Of a DNA stretch of 64,000 nucleotides, positions 10,746 through 23,128 are shown piece by piece (position 1 is the stretch's first letter; each line of letters begins with the position of its first letter). The notes below the pieces were generated by a model. The model worked only from the letters and a program-made list of their open reading frames with translations. It did not search any database and had not been told where the DNA came from. The position numbers were made by a program, and so were the translations under genes. Source of the stretch: Yamagishiella unicocca. Lineage: Eukaryota; Chlorophyta; Chlorophyceae; Chlamydomonadales; Volvocaceae. The stretch spans positions 175,088 to 239,087 of the forward strand of contig BDSL01000133.1 in NCBI GenBank assembly GCA_003116995.1, in the 5' to 3' direction.

Positions 10746-12834
10746 ACAACGATGACCGACCTGCGTGCGTGTGTGTACCGCCGGCGGTCTGCTGCATATA
10801 ACCCTGCGTTTGGGGTTCGCACACATCTGCATCCCTATCTAGCTGACAGCAGGCAGCTTCGCGCGCTGTTTGTAAGCGACAGGTAAAAAGGGGCGCTCGA
10901 TTATGACAAGGAGGAGATGAACTGCCCGGTTTCCTCTTCATGCGTGGCAGAGCAAGCGACCGCCGCTGCGTGGCTATGTACGTAAGAAGTAATAAGGAGC
11001 ATAGCGCACTACACGCGAACATGGCATTCACGCGCAGGGAACATCCGCCAACAGGAGGTTTATTACAGTGGACGAGGTGAGATGCGTAGACAGGCCCATG
11101 TTAGTCGCCGGCGATGCGCGTGACCAAACATGGCCTACATACATGCGTGCAAACTTCGACATTTAAATCAAGCATGCCGCCCCACCTAGATAGCAAATGG
11201 GGACGGTGCTGCTGCCGCGAAATACTATCCCGTAATACTTGGGGCGGGCACTATCGCAACTTGTGGCGAGTGCGTACAGTGAACGAAGGTGAAATGAAGT
11301 GATCCCACATGTGGCCGAAATCTAATAACGAACATACGATGTGATGACACAGCGGCCCAGCCCAGAAGCAGCGCCGTCGAAACCGCTACGCTGCTACGAG
11401 ACGCACGAACCTGATCTCCTCAATAATAATACTAGAATCGTGCTGCCCGCGTCAGCGTCAATTGCGCACGTACACTGTACTCAATAATAGCAGCTTACTT
11501 AAACCAGCTCGGCGGCGAAACAGGACAGACCATGCAAACACAGAGCAACCAACGCACATCCCCGAGGATGATATGAGCCAAGCCAACTTCCGCATGTGCC
11601 TTCGTTCGCCCCCAGAGATCTATACACTTATTACTGCGCCCTATTGGTCCCCAGGCACATAGTGCAGCGCCAGTCACACTTCGCACAGCAATACAAGTAC
11701 GGGTGGACTGTCTACATGGCGGGTCTATTGACCATCGCAACGCGCGCTCGTGCAAACATGCCGACCATCTCCACCCCTCCTGTTAGGAAAATTGCTGTAG
11801 TATATATTTTAATCGTCACCGACAGCGCAGCAACAATACCGATAATGCAACAGTGCTGCCGACAAACGCGAGGGAGAATAACAGGAATTGATAAAGCGGC
11901 GACGAAAAATCCTCAAAGCTGCGCAAGCCTTCCCGTTGTAAGCCACTCAACACATCGTTGACTTCTCAACCCTTGGCGGTAAAATGAGTAACTGCAAGTC
12001 AGTCGTCTCCGTAGCTTGCATTTTTCCTTGTAAGGGCAAGAACACACACTCGAAGATACAGGGTGCAACCATTCATCCACACGCCGTTAACCAACATCGC
12101 CACCAGCGCAGCGCAACATGTACCACACAGTAGTGCCCCTTGCTCGGCGACCAGCAAGCCAAGCCAGAGGTGGGCAAACGTGGTAACACGTATGCCGCTC
12201 CTGCTGACATGGCCCGGCAGAATTCTCTCTATCTACACAAGTCGCGCCATCCAATAACCGATGGGCCCGCCACCCAGCCAATCTGCAGTTTAGTCTATAA
12301 ATACCTGCCGCTGACGAGATCCTATCACACCCTTGCCTCTGTTTATGAAAAACCGAGCCGCCCTTTGTTGCGCCTTTACGCGCGGGCGCGAATATCTTGC
12401 TTCTTGTCGCACCCGCACCCAGTCCCACCGGCCCAACGAGCGAAGCTACACGCGATCTTAGCATATCCGTTCAGCTGCTGGCTGGCTCTTTATTCGCGCG
12501 CCGTTTACCACAGCGCAGCAGCAACATAGTAACTCATAGTGCGTGCCCCTCATTAATCACCCAAAGACAGCAGGGCGACGCACACGCCTGCATTGATCAT
12601 CGCCACCCGTCTGCCTGGACAGCTTTCTGGGCTTGCACGCAATCCCCGACACGATATGTGTTATGTCGAACGCCCCGCCGAGGATATTCCTGGACGAGCA
12701 AAGTGGACGCGAGGAGCGAGGTTTACCTCCAGGTAACACGTACGGGCCAGCTCAAGCGAGCCATGCCTTAACCAACCGCCCTACATCATCCACAGCAGCC
12801 CTGACGACGGCGCCGGGCTCCACCTTGCAGCCGC
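10746..12834. other. Intergenic, no gene recognised
   Basis: About 2.1 kb with no exon, RNA gene or repeat that I could support. Short open frames have no conserved motif. Confidence 0.3.
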
Positions 12835-15800
12835 CTACGTAGCACGGCCTTCAGCGCTGATGGGATGATGGGCTGCTACAGGCAAGGAAGCCAAACCGAC
12901 TGCTGCGGAAGTAGTGCCATCCAAGCTGCTGGCCGATGCCGGGGCCACTCTGCTGCTGGCTTCGCGGCAGTAGTTGACGCCGTCAGCTGTCGCGTCCGCT
13001 ACACCAAGGTTTGCGCATGCGGTGGCGGGTACTAAGGCCGACGCAATGCGCGTGCTGGCACCGCCCGCTGCCGTCGCTGCCGCCGATTCCTTGCTCGGCG
13101 GCGGTGCCATTCTACCATCACCTTGGGTTGCAGTTGCTGGGAATCCTGACGATAGTGGGCCCATGTCGCCCAAGCCGACAACGCCAGTTGCCTCAAGCCG
13201 CACGCTCGGCAGTTCGCCGTTGGTCGCTGAGGTGGTTGCAGGTGCCTTGAGACCGCCAACCGACTTCTGGGCGTCGCCGGCCATCCCCTGCAGGCTCTCG
13301 TAGATCTCCTTGAACGTAGGTCTGCGGACAGCGCGTGCGCCCCGCCCGGATGGGGTGTCTCAGTATAGCGCAGCAGACAACCTAAATAAAGGCGCCTCAC
13401 GATGCTATAGCATGCAACAGCTGCTAGCTACATTTTACTATGCAAACTTGCCTTGCTGCAGGCTCAGAAACCCAGCACGCCTTGGCAAGGCCGCGGTACG
13501 CAGCAGGGCAGTACTGTGGGAGCTGAGGGCGCCCGCCAGTGGTGGCCACATGGTACGCCAGCATGGGCTGTGGCACATCCCAATACGCCTGCTGCCCCGT
13601 ATACAGCTCGTACACTGTACGTCAGGACGGATCGATGGAGGATCCCGCGGCCGGCGGCGTTAGTAAGAACTATGATCGGAACATGGCATGGAGCCTACAA
13701 ATAGACAATAGAGACGGCATGTGTGTTGTGGACGACCAGGCGCCATGCATCACGACTATAATATACGTGCGAAGGGGCCCGCTGTCACTAATACAGTGGC
13801 TGGCTGCCCTAGGCACGACGAGTGCTCCAGGCGCCACCGTACGTAAGTGTTAAAACGGAAAATGCGCACGGGTGGAGGCCCCGCACGGGTGGAGGCCACG
13901 CACGGCCATGACTTACATAGGATACCGAAACTGTACACATCGCTCGACTTGGATACCCGGCCATGAAGGAGTACCTCTGCGCGCATGCAGTGATTGTGGG
14001 AAGGGTGCGGAGCGACGTGATGAGGCGATGCGCTTCTTTGCATCTTGGTTGGCACGTCCTCGCGGGAGTTATACGGCGACGAGTTAGCGGTGCGGATCTC
14101 ATCGCGCTTGGGAATGGAATCAAGTAAACATATGTGCGTTGAGTTATACACCGCAAGGTTGCGTCGCCTGCTGCTGGTTCATGACCTTGCGGCTAACCCA
14201 GCTGTACGTGCGCTTGGAGCGGCGGGTGCACCAACACTGAGAGTCAATCCGTCAAGCGCTAACTAGTGGTATGCAAGGTGGGATTTGCTCCGCCGCAGCT
14301 GCCGCAAACTAATATACGGATTATGGAACTAAACATGTGGTGCAAATTTCTACATGGACCGAGCGACACTGGAGAGCGAGCGACGGAGCCACCCGGATGC
14401 GTGCGTTCACACTTGCGCCCGCAGCAGTCCAAGCCACCCGGGTGCTAGCAGTTCGACCCTGCTGCCCCAACCAACAACCCATCAGGCGCCCCAACAGGAC
14501 ACACCTGGAGCCATATGCGTTATGGAGCCCTGCGAGGAAGCAAGGGACGGGCGGTGGCGGCGGCGCAACACAAATAAAATCGGGGGGTCAGGGTGCAGCA
14601 GTGGTTTACAAATGGGTGGGTACATATGTCTGTATGTGAATGCGTGCAGTCGAGCAACGTAATCAGTAAGCAAGCGACAGGCCGGTAACGTACGACAGGC
14701 GCGTGACGACGCACGGCACGGGCACGGGCGATGACACAAACGCATGCCGGGTATGGAGCGACACAGGTCCTCAGCGTTCAACGGTGACGACATGCATGCC
14801 AAACATCTATCCGAACGAATGAAGGCTACGTATCGATCGGCAGCAGCAGCAGCCGCGGTGCTGCTCACCAGCTGCCCCTTGGTCACGTGGGTCGCCTCCG
14901 GTTCATCCAGACGGAACGAAAGACCGAAGTCCGCCACCTTAGCCTGCAGCCGACCGCTGCCGGGCTGTTGTTTCAGCAAGACGTTGGCGGCCTTCAAATC
15001 TGCAGGCACCGGCACATGTGTGATTAGAAGGAGAACGCTTACGCATGTATGCGTGTGGGTGTGCCCATATGGTGGTGTCAAGAGCGAAAACGCGGCAGCG
15101 CATGTGACGCGCCTCCACGCAGGATCTGGTCTCCCAAGAGGCAGGGCTTTTTGCTTGCACCCTTGACAATACAGTGTACATCGCAAGCAGGGCGCCGCAG
15201 TGAATCGTGGCGGTTCAAACCGCTGCCATCGCGCTCGTACCACGAAAACCCTGTCACTAGACTTCGGCACACCGTGCCTGCGCACATAGCCAGACGCCCC
15301 CGAGGCTGCCGCAGCGGACACCCCCGAGCTTGCCGCAGCGGACACCCCCGAGCTTGCCGCAGCGGACACCCCCGAGCTTGCCGCAGCGGACACCCCCGAG
15401 GCTGCCGCAGCGGGCGCACCTGCGTGGACGATGTTGGCAGAATGCAGGTAGGCCATCCCGGAGGCCACCTGGGAAGCGATGTCGACGATTGCCGGCAGCC
15501 GTACCATCCCTCGGCCTGAAAATTTCGAACAGATGGAGCAAGCGATAGGGTGCGCGGTGGATTACTCAGGGGCTCAATGCAGATAGCCGCGTAGTAGGTA
15601 CCGACCGCAGTGCATGAGGGGTGCGGAGCCCGTGGGGCTATCTAGGTGCGTGCGACCTCCCTCGGGCGTTGGGGCTGCGCCAGGGGGCCCGGTGATCAGG
15701 CAGTCGGCACCGGGTGATCACGATGTGCTAATGCACGCCCTTTATTAGGATCCCTTCGTGCGCCGTGTTCATTCCGTGGGGGCGGTAGTAGCAACGATTC

Positions 15801-18800
15801 CGTGCAACCGGTCGTGCCCTTATGCATTTCTGCCTCCGCCATCCAAGGACTAAGTGACAGCTTAAGCAGCCCATCAGCCCCTACCTAGCCTGACGGCCCC
15901 TACCTACTTCAGACGACTTCTTCAGACGAGAGAAACACGCAAAATAAGCTACCAGCAGCAGCGAGACCGCACACCTCGCCTATCACCTGCATTACATACC
16001 TGATGTGTCGTAGAAATTCATGTGGTTGAGGGCGTTGACGATGGATCCGCCCTCGCAAAACCTAATGAAGGGCAACGGGTGAAGTAAGACGTAAGACTTG
16101 TAACAATAAACACTCAGTACTGGCAAAGCCTCATGCAAGTGAGGCTTTAAACTTCGAGCTCAAACAATGGTGCTGACAATCCCATGCATGTCAAGTAACA
16201 GAACGCGCAAGCAGGCCGCCAGCAGCCGTTGAAAGGCCAGGCCATAAGGCCAGGCCATACGTATGTAAACCTGGCAGTCTTGCATACGTGATATAAACAT
16301 GATCCATCGGCCGCGTGCGGCACGCGCCACTACGTGCACAGGCGCGTGTACAACCGGCACTCTTACACCAAATGCGCGTCGCGGGGACGACAGCAGCAGG
16401 GAGACTGCTCAACTGCCCGGAGAGCCAGCGGTTCGGAGCTTATTGTGTACACGTACCGAGAGGTACAGGTACATAGACAGGCGCCATGTGTTCTACTGCC
16501 AGTAGCAAGCAAAAGCACCCGGCAAATATGTCATCAGGGCGAAATCCCGCGCGCGGCCAACTTACTCCGAAACCATCTTCAGCTGGTAGAAAGGGGACAT
16601 TTCTTCCAGCTGGGTTCCGCTCTCAGGAGTCTGCACTCCCGCCGCCTCAGCCGACTTGTCGTTGCCCGCATTGGGTCTGCACAGACGAAGGATGGATGGA
16701 CTAAAATCCCTGGCGAGCTTTACATGAAAAGCCGTCCCGCTGCGCGAAAATAACTAACGTGGTCTTCACAGACGATATCATGGGACGCGCTCGATCGATG
16801 CATTACAATACGTACTCACCCCAAGTCGTCCGACGCATTACTGATCGGTTTACGTGCGGGGGAGTACTCCAGCAGTGCTATTGAATAGGTCTGCAAAAGG
16901 GAGTGTTGCGAAGGTAAGACAATACAGGGTAAATGAAGAATTATAGTTGACATGTCTGAGAAATCGAGACCTCGCACTACGTGGCAACGCCAGGTAGGTA
17001 CGAGCAAGGTGGTCGATCGCCGAGCCTATGTACGGAAGTCTTGCGCTTGACCGATCAGGACGCGAACTGATGACGCCCACCCATCATCCTCTCACTCCCT
17101 CAGCCTGATCGACGCTAGATAGCCATTTAGCCGCTATCGCATTTGTTTCAGTTTCTTCTCACACGAGGAAAGATAATCAAGCACAGTGCGTAACGTTGCT
17201 GGCAGCATCGCGAGTGACGCTGTAATGAGGACAGCGGGATCGACGCGAGACCCGTGCTGCGTACCGCGTAGCGTACTGAACCGTCCATAACCGACTGGGA
17301 ACTCTGTCTTTAATCGACTGAGCGATCGGCTAGCTACCTTTCTATACGGAACGGATTCGGGCTTGCGTGTGCCTGCTAGCTGATAGCCCGTCTGTCCGCT
17401 AACTGATGCCCTGAAGGATAACGCGCCGCCATGGCGCGTTATCCTTACCGACGGACATTCCGTCCCGCGCGAAACATACCTGTAGGACGCATGGGTGATT
17501 AAGGAGCGTTGCGATTGCGGCCTCGCCCAGCACCTGCTGCCACTGAACCTGCCCATACTGACTGACGGGCACGCTGATAACCTTGAGCGCGACCGTGACG
17601 CCCTTCCATTCTCCTGTGACCATTCCAAGCATGCCAAAAAACAAGTCATTAGCCATAAAGGACAGCGCTTAACATCAGACACCCTAAGCAATGGGCAGGA
17701 ACAACCCGGTGTATCCATTGCTGCTGGCGACACAACGCGATGCATGGATGAGGAAATCCAACCCCGGCGATACATGCGGGCGACGCTGACCGAGTGCGAG
17801 ACAGAATGAGAGCGTGTTGGCAAGCCCGTGCTGGGGACAATCCTTGACAACACATAGATTGCTACGTGGCACACGCAACCGATCCAGACCTACCTGCTTG
17901 CTTTCCGCGTAGCAGCATAAACATTCCATCGCGAACAGCAGCAGCTAGCTAGGTAGATAGACTAGACTAACCTTTGTATACTCGACCGAACGTCCCCTTG
18001 CCCACGAGATGTAGGTGTCGCACGTCGGACAAGTCGTCAGTAGATGACGCCACAACCATCTTGCTGCTGAGCTCGGCGCGGACCTGGGATGGGCGGCGCC
18101 GGAGTGGAAACATACGTCAGCGTAGCTCATGACATTGGGAAAAATTTGCATCATACTTGCTTCTGACTGGCCACCGTTGCAGGTCCGGTCCGGATCCGAC
18201 CGTGGCGGTTACCCATATGCTGCGTACATGCGTACACCTGTACACCTCTATATATCAAGGAAACCGCCTATGTTGTTACTTCAGCTAACGTAAGTACTCG
18301 TCAGGCCGCTGTCTTTGCACCGTCGCCTAAATTATTTGACAACATCGTCCATAGCATTATGCATCGCCGATATCCAACGCGTGCTTCCAACTGACCTTCG
18401 CGATGCGGTCGAGTGCCTCCTTGCTGACGACTGGTATGTAACCCTGCTTGGTGCATAGCACCGATGGGACATGGAAAGGAACAACGCGGTTAGTCAAACA
18501 CTGACATGTGGATGGTGCGGCCGCCTGACGGAATTAGTGTACCACACCCTGCGGCCAATTCTCGCCCGCAAAGGACGCACGCGGGATGGCTGCTGGGTGG
18601 CACGTTCGTGCCAAAACCTATGCGAGGAACCCCGCCCCGTTTCACGGACACGTGGACCCCTTTTTCCCCAGAGAGATAGGGCTCTTACTTGCACCTCCTC
18701 CGCGTATTTCTAATGTCGTCATATGTTCTAGGTGCTGCTTCGGCGTGCCCGTGGTCAACTTTCGCGTGGAACAAGTACGCGCAAAGTACCAATGAGGCCA

Positions 18801-21163
18801 GCCTACCGCTCGCGCGCTGTGGTAGTAGTGCTACTACACCATGCGCCATACATGTGGCAGGCTCGCCATTGGGCCCACAACGAGCCCAGCCACGCCAGCA
18901 GACACGTCCTTTACGCACGCACCGGCACGTGTGGCCTTCCGTGGTGTACACCTCCCCCCGGCAGCAGACACATCTTTACGCACGCACCGGCACGTGTGGC
19001 CTTCCGTGGTGTACACCTCCCCGCGGCAGCAGCCTGGCAAGGGCGCTTCCAACACGAGCGCCCACACCGCGGGGCCCGCCGCCGCCCTCCACGTCCTCGC
19101 CGCCACCAGGGCGGGCCTCCAGGGAGCTGCCGCGCTTGGCCTTGCCACGACGATGGATGCACCACGCAGTCGCGGACACGAAGGCGACGGTCAGGACGCC
19201 TGGGAGGTCGGTTGATCGGTACACGCGCATGACGCACAGACGGAGGCGAAGCATTCATTGCTCATCATCATCTGTCAGAACGTAACTGTATGTATGGAAG
19301 CGCGCAATGTATGACTTCTGGGGACGGCGCGTCCATACATGTGCCTGGAACCCAGAAAGCTAACTCAAATCCAGTGCATGTGAGGCCACACACTAACGCA
19401 TGACTAGCAAAGCACGGTCAGTCCATCGCTCGTACGTCACGATGGAACTCATATCACGCACCAGTGAGTACGGCCGGAAGCAAGATGTTGGTCACTTTAT
19501 TTTCGCCGCCACTGTCACCCGACGGCGGGCCAGCGGTGGTATTTGACGTCGTCGCAATGATCAAATCCCGGACGCACTGCTCCGGGCCGCTTGCGCTCAG
19601 GCATGACATGCTGGCGTACGCCCGACACCAGTATGCGCTGTCCTGTTCGTACAAACTGTACGATTGCCCATTGGAGCGGGTTATGGTTGTCGCGAGGTCG
19701 CCAATGACCTGTGTGATGGGCAGGGCTTGCGTCATTCGGCGGCACAGCTGAAAACAAGATGTGGCAATGGTAAAGCTAGCATGTAAGCGCGCGTTAGGAT
19801 GTAAGACATCCTGGAATCCATGGCCAAAGTACTTTCACTCCACATGCACCCGGTCGGCTGTTGAACGTATACGATACGATGTAGTCCCTTCTATTGCACC
19901 CGTCAATCAATACGTAAATGAGAAGCGTGCAACGTATGCGGCTAAACCCCCCATGCTGTATGTGGGGCTGAACCCTATGCGGCTAAACCCCCCATGCTGT
20001 GGGGCTGAACCCCGGTGCGCGCGTAATCATGGTATGACGACACGCTCGTGTTGTCATCGGCGACCTGCCCTGGCCCCATAGGTTTCGTATCGGTTGCGAA
20101 CGGCGTCCCAACGGCGTCCCAATCCTATGGGTGGAAGGGGAACGTACCAGGGCGTCTGCCATGCAGGTGACATTACTAGATGTTGAATTGGCAGCTGTGT
20201 CGCCTGTGACACCTCCGCCTGTGACGGCCGGACCTAAGGGCGGTGTGAGCCCTTGTGGCGCAACGTAGCAGAAAGGCTGGAGTGTTGCGACCTGCTGGCT
20301 CGTATGATTGCCGATTCTCACATAGGACGTCACATGCTGGATGAAGATTTGGAGAGGAAGGCAGCCGTCTCGCACTTTCACCGTGCGCGTAAAGTTTACG
20401 CTGGCCCTGCAGGGAAAGGGGCAGCACGCAATGTGTAACTGGATGTATCTTGCAAAAACGTAGTAGATAAGCGCACTGCCGCTGAGTGCGTGTGGTAAAA
20501 CAAGCGTAGGTACTGGACCTTCTACCCATACCGGTACCGTGGAATTACACACCAAGCCGCGCTTCTCAGCCTTTATCATCTTCAGGCATTTTAGTGTCGA
20601 ACAACCATATGCCGCGATTCCGGCATTGTCTACTCTGGTCAGCCCCCGCACCTGGCGCTCGGCTGCAGCAGTGTCACAACTTGCCAATCGTAGCCAAGTT
20701 GTGAAAGTCCGTGCCATAAGATCAGATCACGAAATCCTAAAGATGTGTTGTCTGCGAGGCGGAAAAGGCTTGCAGCGTTGCTGCCAAAGTCAATGCCGCT
20801 GGCATACTGCAGAGCTTGTGTTTGTAGCCATCCCGAACTGTTGAAGTCAGCAGTTTGGAGCAGTGACACATTGCCAACAAGCTCCACCTCGCGGTTTGGG
20901 CCTACCACGAGGCCGCCACCTGCCGACGCGGACACCGTATCCAGGTTGAGGACACCGCTCCCTAACACAATCTGGGAAATGGCAGGATCACGCAGCGCGC
21001 GAAGGAAGTCGCTGGTAGTAGTCACAGGCGAGGATGCCCTGGCGTCCGCGGACACAAGGAGGCAGGTCACGGAGAAAACAATGCGCCAGCATAGGTGTCC
21101 AACGGCTGTTTCTGTAAAACGGCGCTTTGAAGGCCTCCGGCCACAGACTGGCCGTAAATCCAT
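12835..21163 (-). CDS. Receptor-like protein kinase (Ser/Thr type), single-pass membrane
   Basis: Exons in order: 21163-20652, 20406-20148, 19747-19462, from 19199 (membrane exon, 3' end unsure), probably 18446-18396, then 18083-17972, 17613-17480, 16890-16820, 16676-16566, 16061-16000, 15515-15420, 14999-14869, 14529-14505, 13976-13917, 13614-13452, 13321-12835. Phases close throughout from 18083 on. The protein starts with a signal-anchor-like stretch (IVFSVTCLLVSADA) and has an ectodomain of about 300 residues with several N-x-S/T sites (NVSL, NSS, NFT, NHT). A membrane helix follows (VLTVAFVSATAWC) with RRGKAKRG after it. The kinase motifs are the Gly loop GKGTFGRVYKG, VALK, HADLKAANVLL, DFG, MAPE, SSDVYSFG and RPTF. 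HRD is HAD. The last exon adds about 150 Ala/Ser-rich residues. The intron after 13452 has a GC donor (GCAAGT). Ligand and target are unknown. Confidence 0.85.
15298..15412. repeat. 24-bp tandem repeat, about five units
   Basis: Units built on CCGAGCTTGCCGCAGCGGAC repeat almost exactly. They lie in the kinase intron directly after the exon that ends at 15420. Confidence 0.8.
18901..19033. repeat. 65-bp direct repeat, two units
   Basis: Two near-identical copies share CACGTGTGGCCTTCCGTGG and GTACACCTCCCC. They lie downstream of the membrane exon of the kinase gene and make its 3' boundary hard to place. Confidence 0.75.
19934..20011. repeat. Direct repeat of about 40 bp, two units
   Basis: The block TATGCGGCTAAACCCCCCAT followed by GGGGCTGAACCC occurs twice in the intron between the second and third kinase exons. 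Confidence 0.7.
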
Positions 21164-21780
21164 TAGGCTAGAGAGGTAGAGACAAAATGGAGCTTCGAGG
21201 TAACCTACAGCACTCGTGCCCTCGTGCGTGCTCGGGTGACTAAGAAGGACGGTTTGTTAGCTAATGGTATAGTTGGAAGGAGCGCTCCTGCAAGTTTGCA
21301 AATGTTACCATATTTTGAGTGATGCTTCAGAATAGCATAGGCACCGCGGTTTTCCGCAACCACGTGGGACCTTCCCCCGCGCTTGCCGTACACGAAAAGC
21401 GAACTGCCCCTACTTTTAAGAAATGAAACGTCAATACCCCAATATGCAAATTGTGCACCTATGTCAATGGCATTTTGAGGAGCTACGAAATGTAGTCGGG
21501 GACTTCGAGGAATAAGGTGACTAAGTTACAAGCCTTGATAGGTGGTTCATTTTGTATAGGATACCCTTTAGGAGTCCTTGAGGATGCCATGGGGAACAAG
21601 ACCCTTGGGGCTTGTGCCCAGAGCAACGGGGGCCCACGACGGTCGCGCCCGTGCGTGCGATGGCGCACGTGCGGCCTTTATATTCCGCGATCCGTTATTT
21701 TACATTTGCTGTCCAATGCACTGCGGAGCGCTAAGTGCTCGTCCACCTGCCAAATCTTTCAATTCAGTCTTTAGCACTAA
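21164..21780. other. 5' flank of the kinase gene, no gene seen
   Basis: Presumably holds the promoter and 5' UTR of the minus-strand kinase gene. No TATA box stands out. Confidence 0.3.
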
Positions 21781-21784
21781 GATG

Positions 21785-22250
21785 TTACACTGACCTCAAG
21801 CCCGGGCTAACCCAGGACAAGAACAGGGGCCCATGTCCATGGGCTTGCCATAGGAGAACCGGGAGCCGCGAAAGGCACAGAGAAGCCGGGCAAGCCCAGG
21901 GCAAGCGGGGGCTTGGAAATTTCAGCACGACGAGCAGTCTCAACCAATCGAAGCCAAGAGGACGGGGGAAACGCAACACCGGGCAGACGGCGCCCCAGGC
22001 ACCCCCACCAACTCTGTCGCCGACAACAGAAACAGCTAGGCGAAGCAAATCGCAAGGGAGAAAAACCAAAAACAGCCCAGGGCCCAGAAGGCACCAGGCA
22101 GGCAGACAAGCGGCCCACGAAGAGCACCAAGCAGGAGCCGCTCAGGCCCTCAAGGGCAGCCAGGATTCCTCCAGCACACTGCAAGCGGCCACCAACCGCA
22201 ACGGAGAAACAGGTGGGTGGCCCCAACAGCATCCCAGCCCTTTGCCTCGT
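21785..22250 (-). mobile_element. Second dispersed element family, copy 1 (inverted)
   Basis: On the minus strand it ends in GGGCTTGAGGTCAGTGTAAC. The same end, preceded by GGGGCC and CTTGTCCTGGG blocks, is found at 41,990 (minus) and 43,760 (plus). The interior is Pro/Gln/Lys-rich in one frame but no domain is visible. The shared 3' end and unequal lengths suggest another non-LTR family related to the one at 3-9 kb, whose 3' end also contains CACTGTAAC. Confidence 0.5.
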
Positions 22251-23073
22251 CGCATGCAGCGGAGCTGCCAGATTTACTGTATCCCGTATGCGATTTGCGT
22301 TCGCATCAGGTTGTTGTCGTCACATGGGGCTTCCCGTACGTTTTTGCCCGCTATGCTAAGAACTGTCGCCTATTCCTTATGGTGTTCGATAGTCCATGTG
22401 AGCCGCGGCATTGCTTTCCCTAGGGCTCTCAGCACACGCTCGTCACTCCTGTGAAGCTGTGGTCACCTGATGCACGCGCTGTATTAGCGTGTACGACACG
22501 TTACAGTAAGCACGAAAGCTGGCCGAGCGGCTGCATCGTCAAATTCGCCAATCCATGGGCGAGGGCGAGCAACTAAAGTGCCACACAATCGACTGTTCTT
22601 GCGTTTGGTGGTCATATCCTCCGGCGGCACGGTGTATGGTACGACGTCTGTAGACACGCGCCGCACAACAAGTCAGACGTCCCTTTCATGCACACATTAT
22701 CATCGGCGGCACCCTGACGCACTGCGCAGTCGCAGCTGCAACGCCCGGCTCGATTGTCCAGCTCGACGATCAAAGCCTTCTGAAAAGGCGCAATGCACCC
22801 GGCCTGTCCGAACATGCACATATACCGGTATCCCATGAAAGGATAAAATACATAGGATAAGGCGTCGTATGGCGGAGTTGAGCAATCGGCCCCCTTTCAC
22901 CCCCTCTCGGAACCCAACAACTGCCTCTCACAGACACCATGTTGGAGCGACATGTCCCGCTTGCGAGAAATACCGGTATCATGTCACGCGTGCTGCAGCC
23001 GCGACCGCATACGGTCCACAGGAGTAATCTGAGTAGCGCTCCTGCCGCCCACGCGGTACGTCGTGCATGTTAG
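22251..23073. other. Intergenic, no gene recognised
   Basis: Lies between a repeat copy and the 3' end of the SDS22 gene. No exon or RNA gene was supported. Confidence 0.3.
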
Positions 23074-23105
23074 GGATGCCTGCCTGCCATGCGAGGCAGG
23101 CATCC
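23074..23105 (-). terminator. Perfect 12-bp hairpin just after the SDS22 stop codon
   Basis: GGATGCCTGCCT and AGGCAGGCATCC form a perfect 12-bp stem around an 8-nt loop, 23 bp downstream of the SDS22 stop. It would form in the 3' UTR and could affect mRNA processing or stability. A role in termination is inference only. Confidence 0.45.
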
Positions 23106-23128
23106 TACCCGCGCAGCCGTGTGCAGCG

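Noticed and set aside
21735..22454. 240-codon plus-strand frame rich in Gln, Arg and Pro
   Set aside because: It covers a dispersed repeat copy; related copies do not keep the frame.
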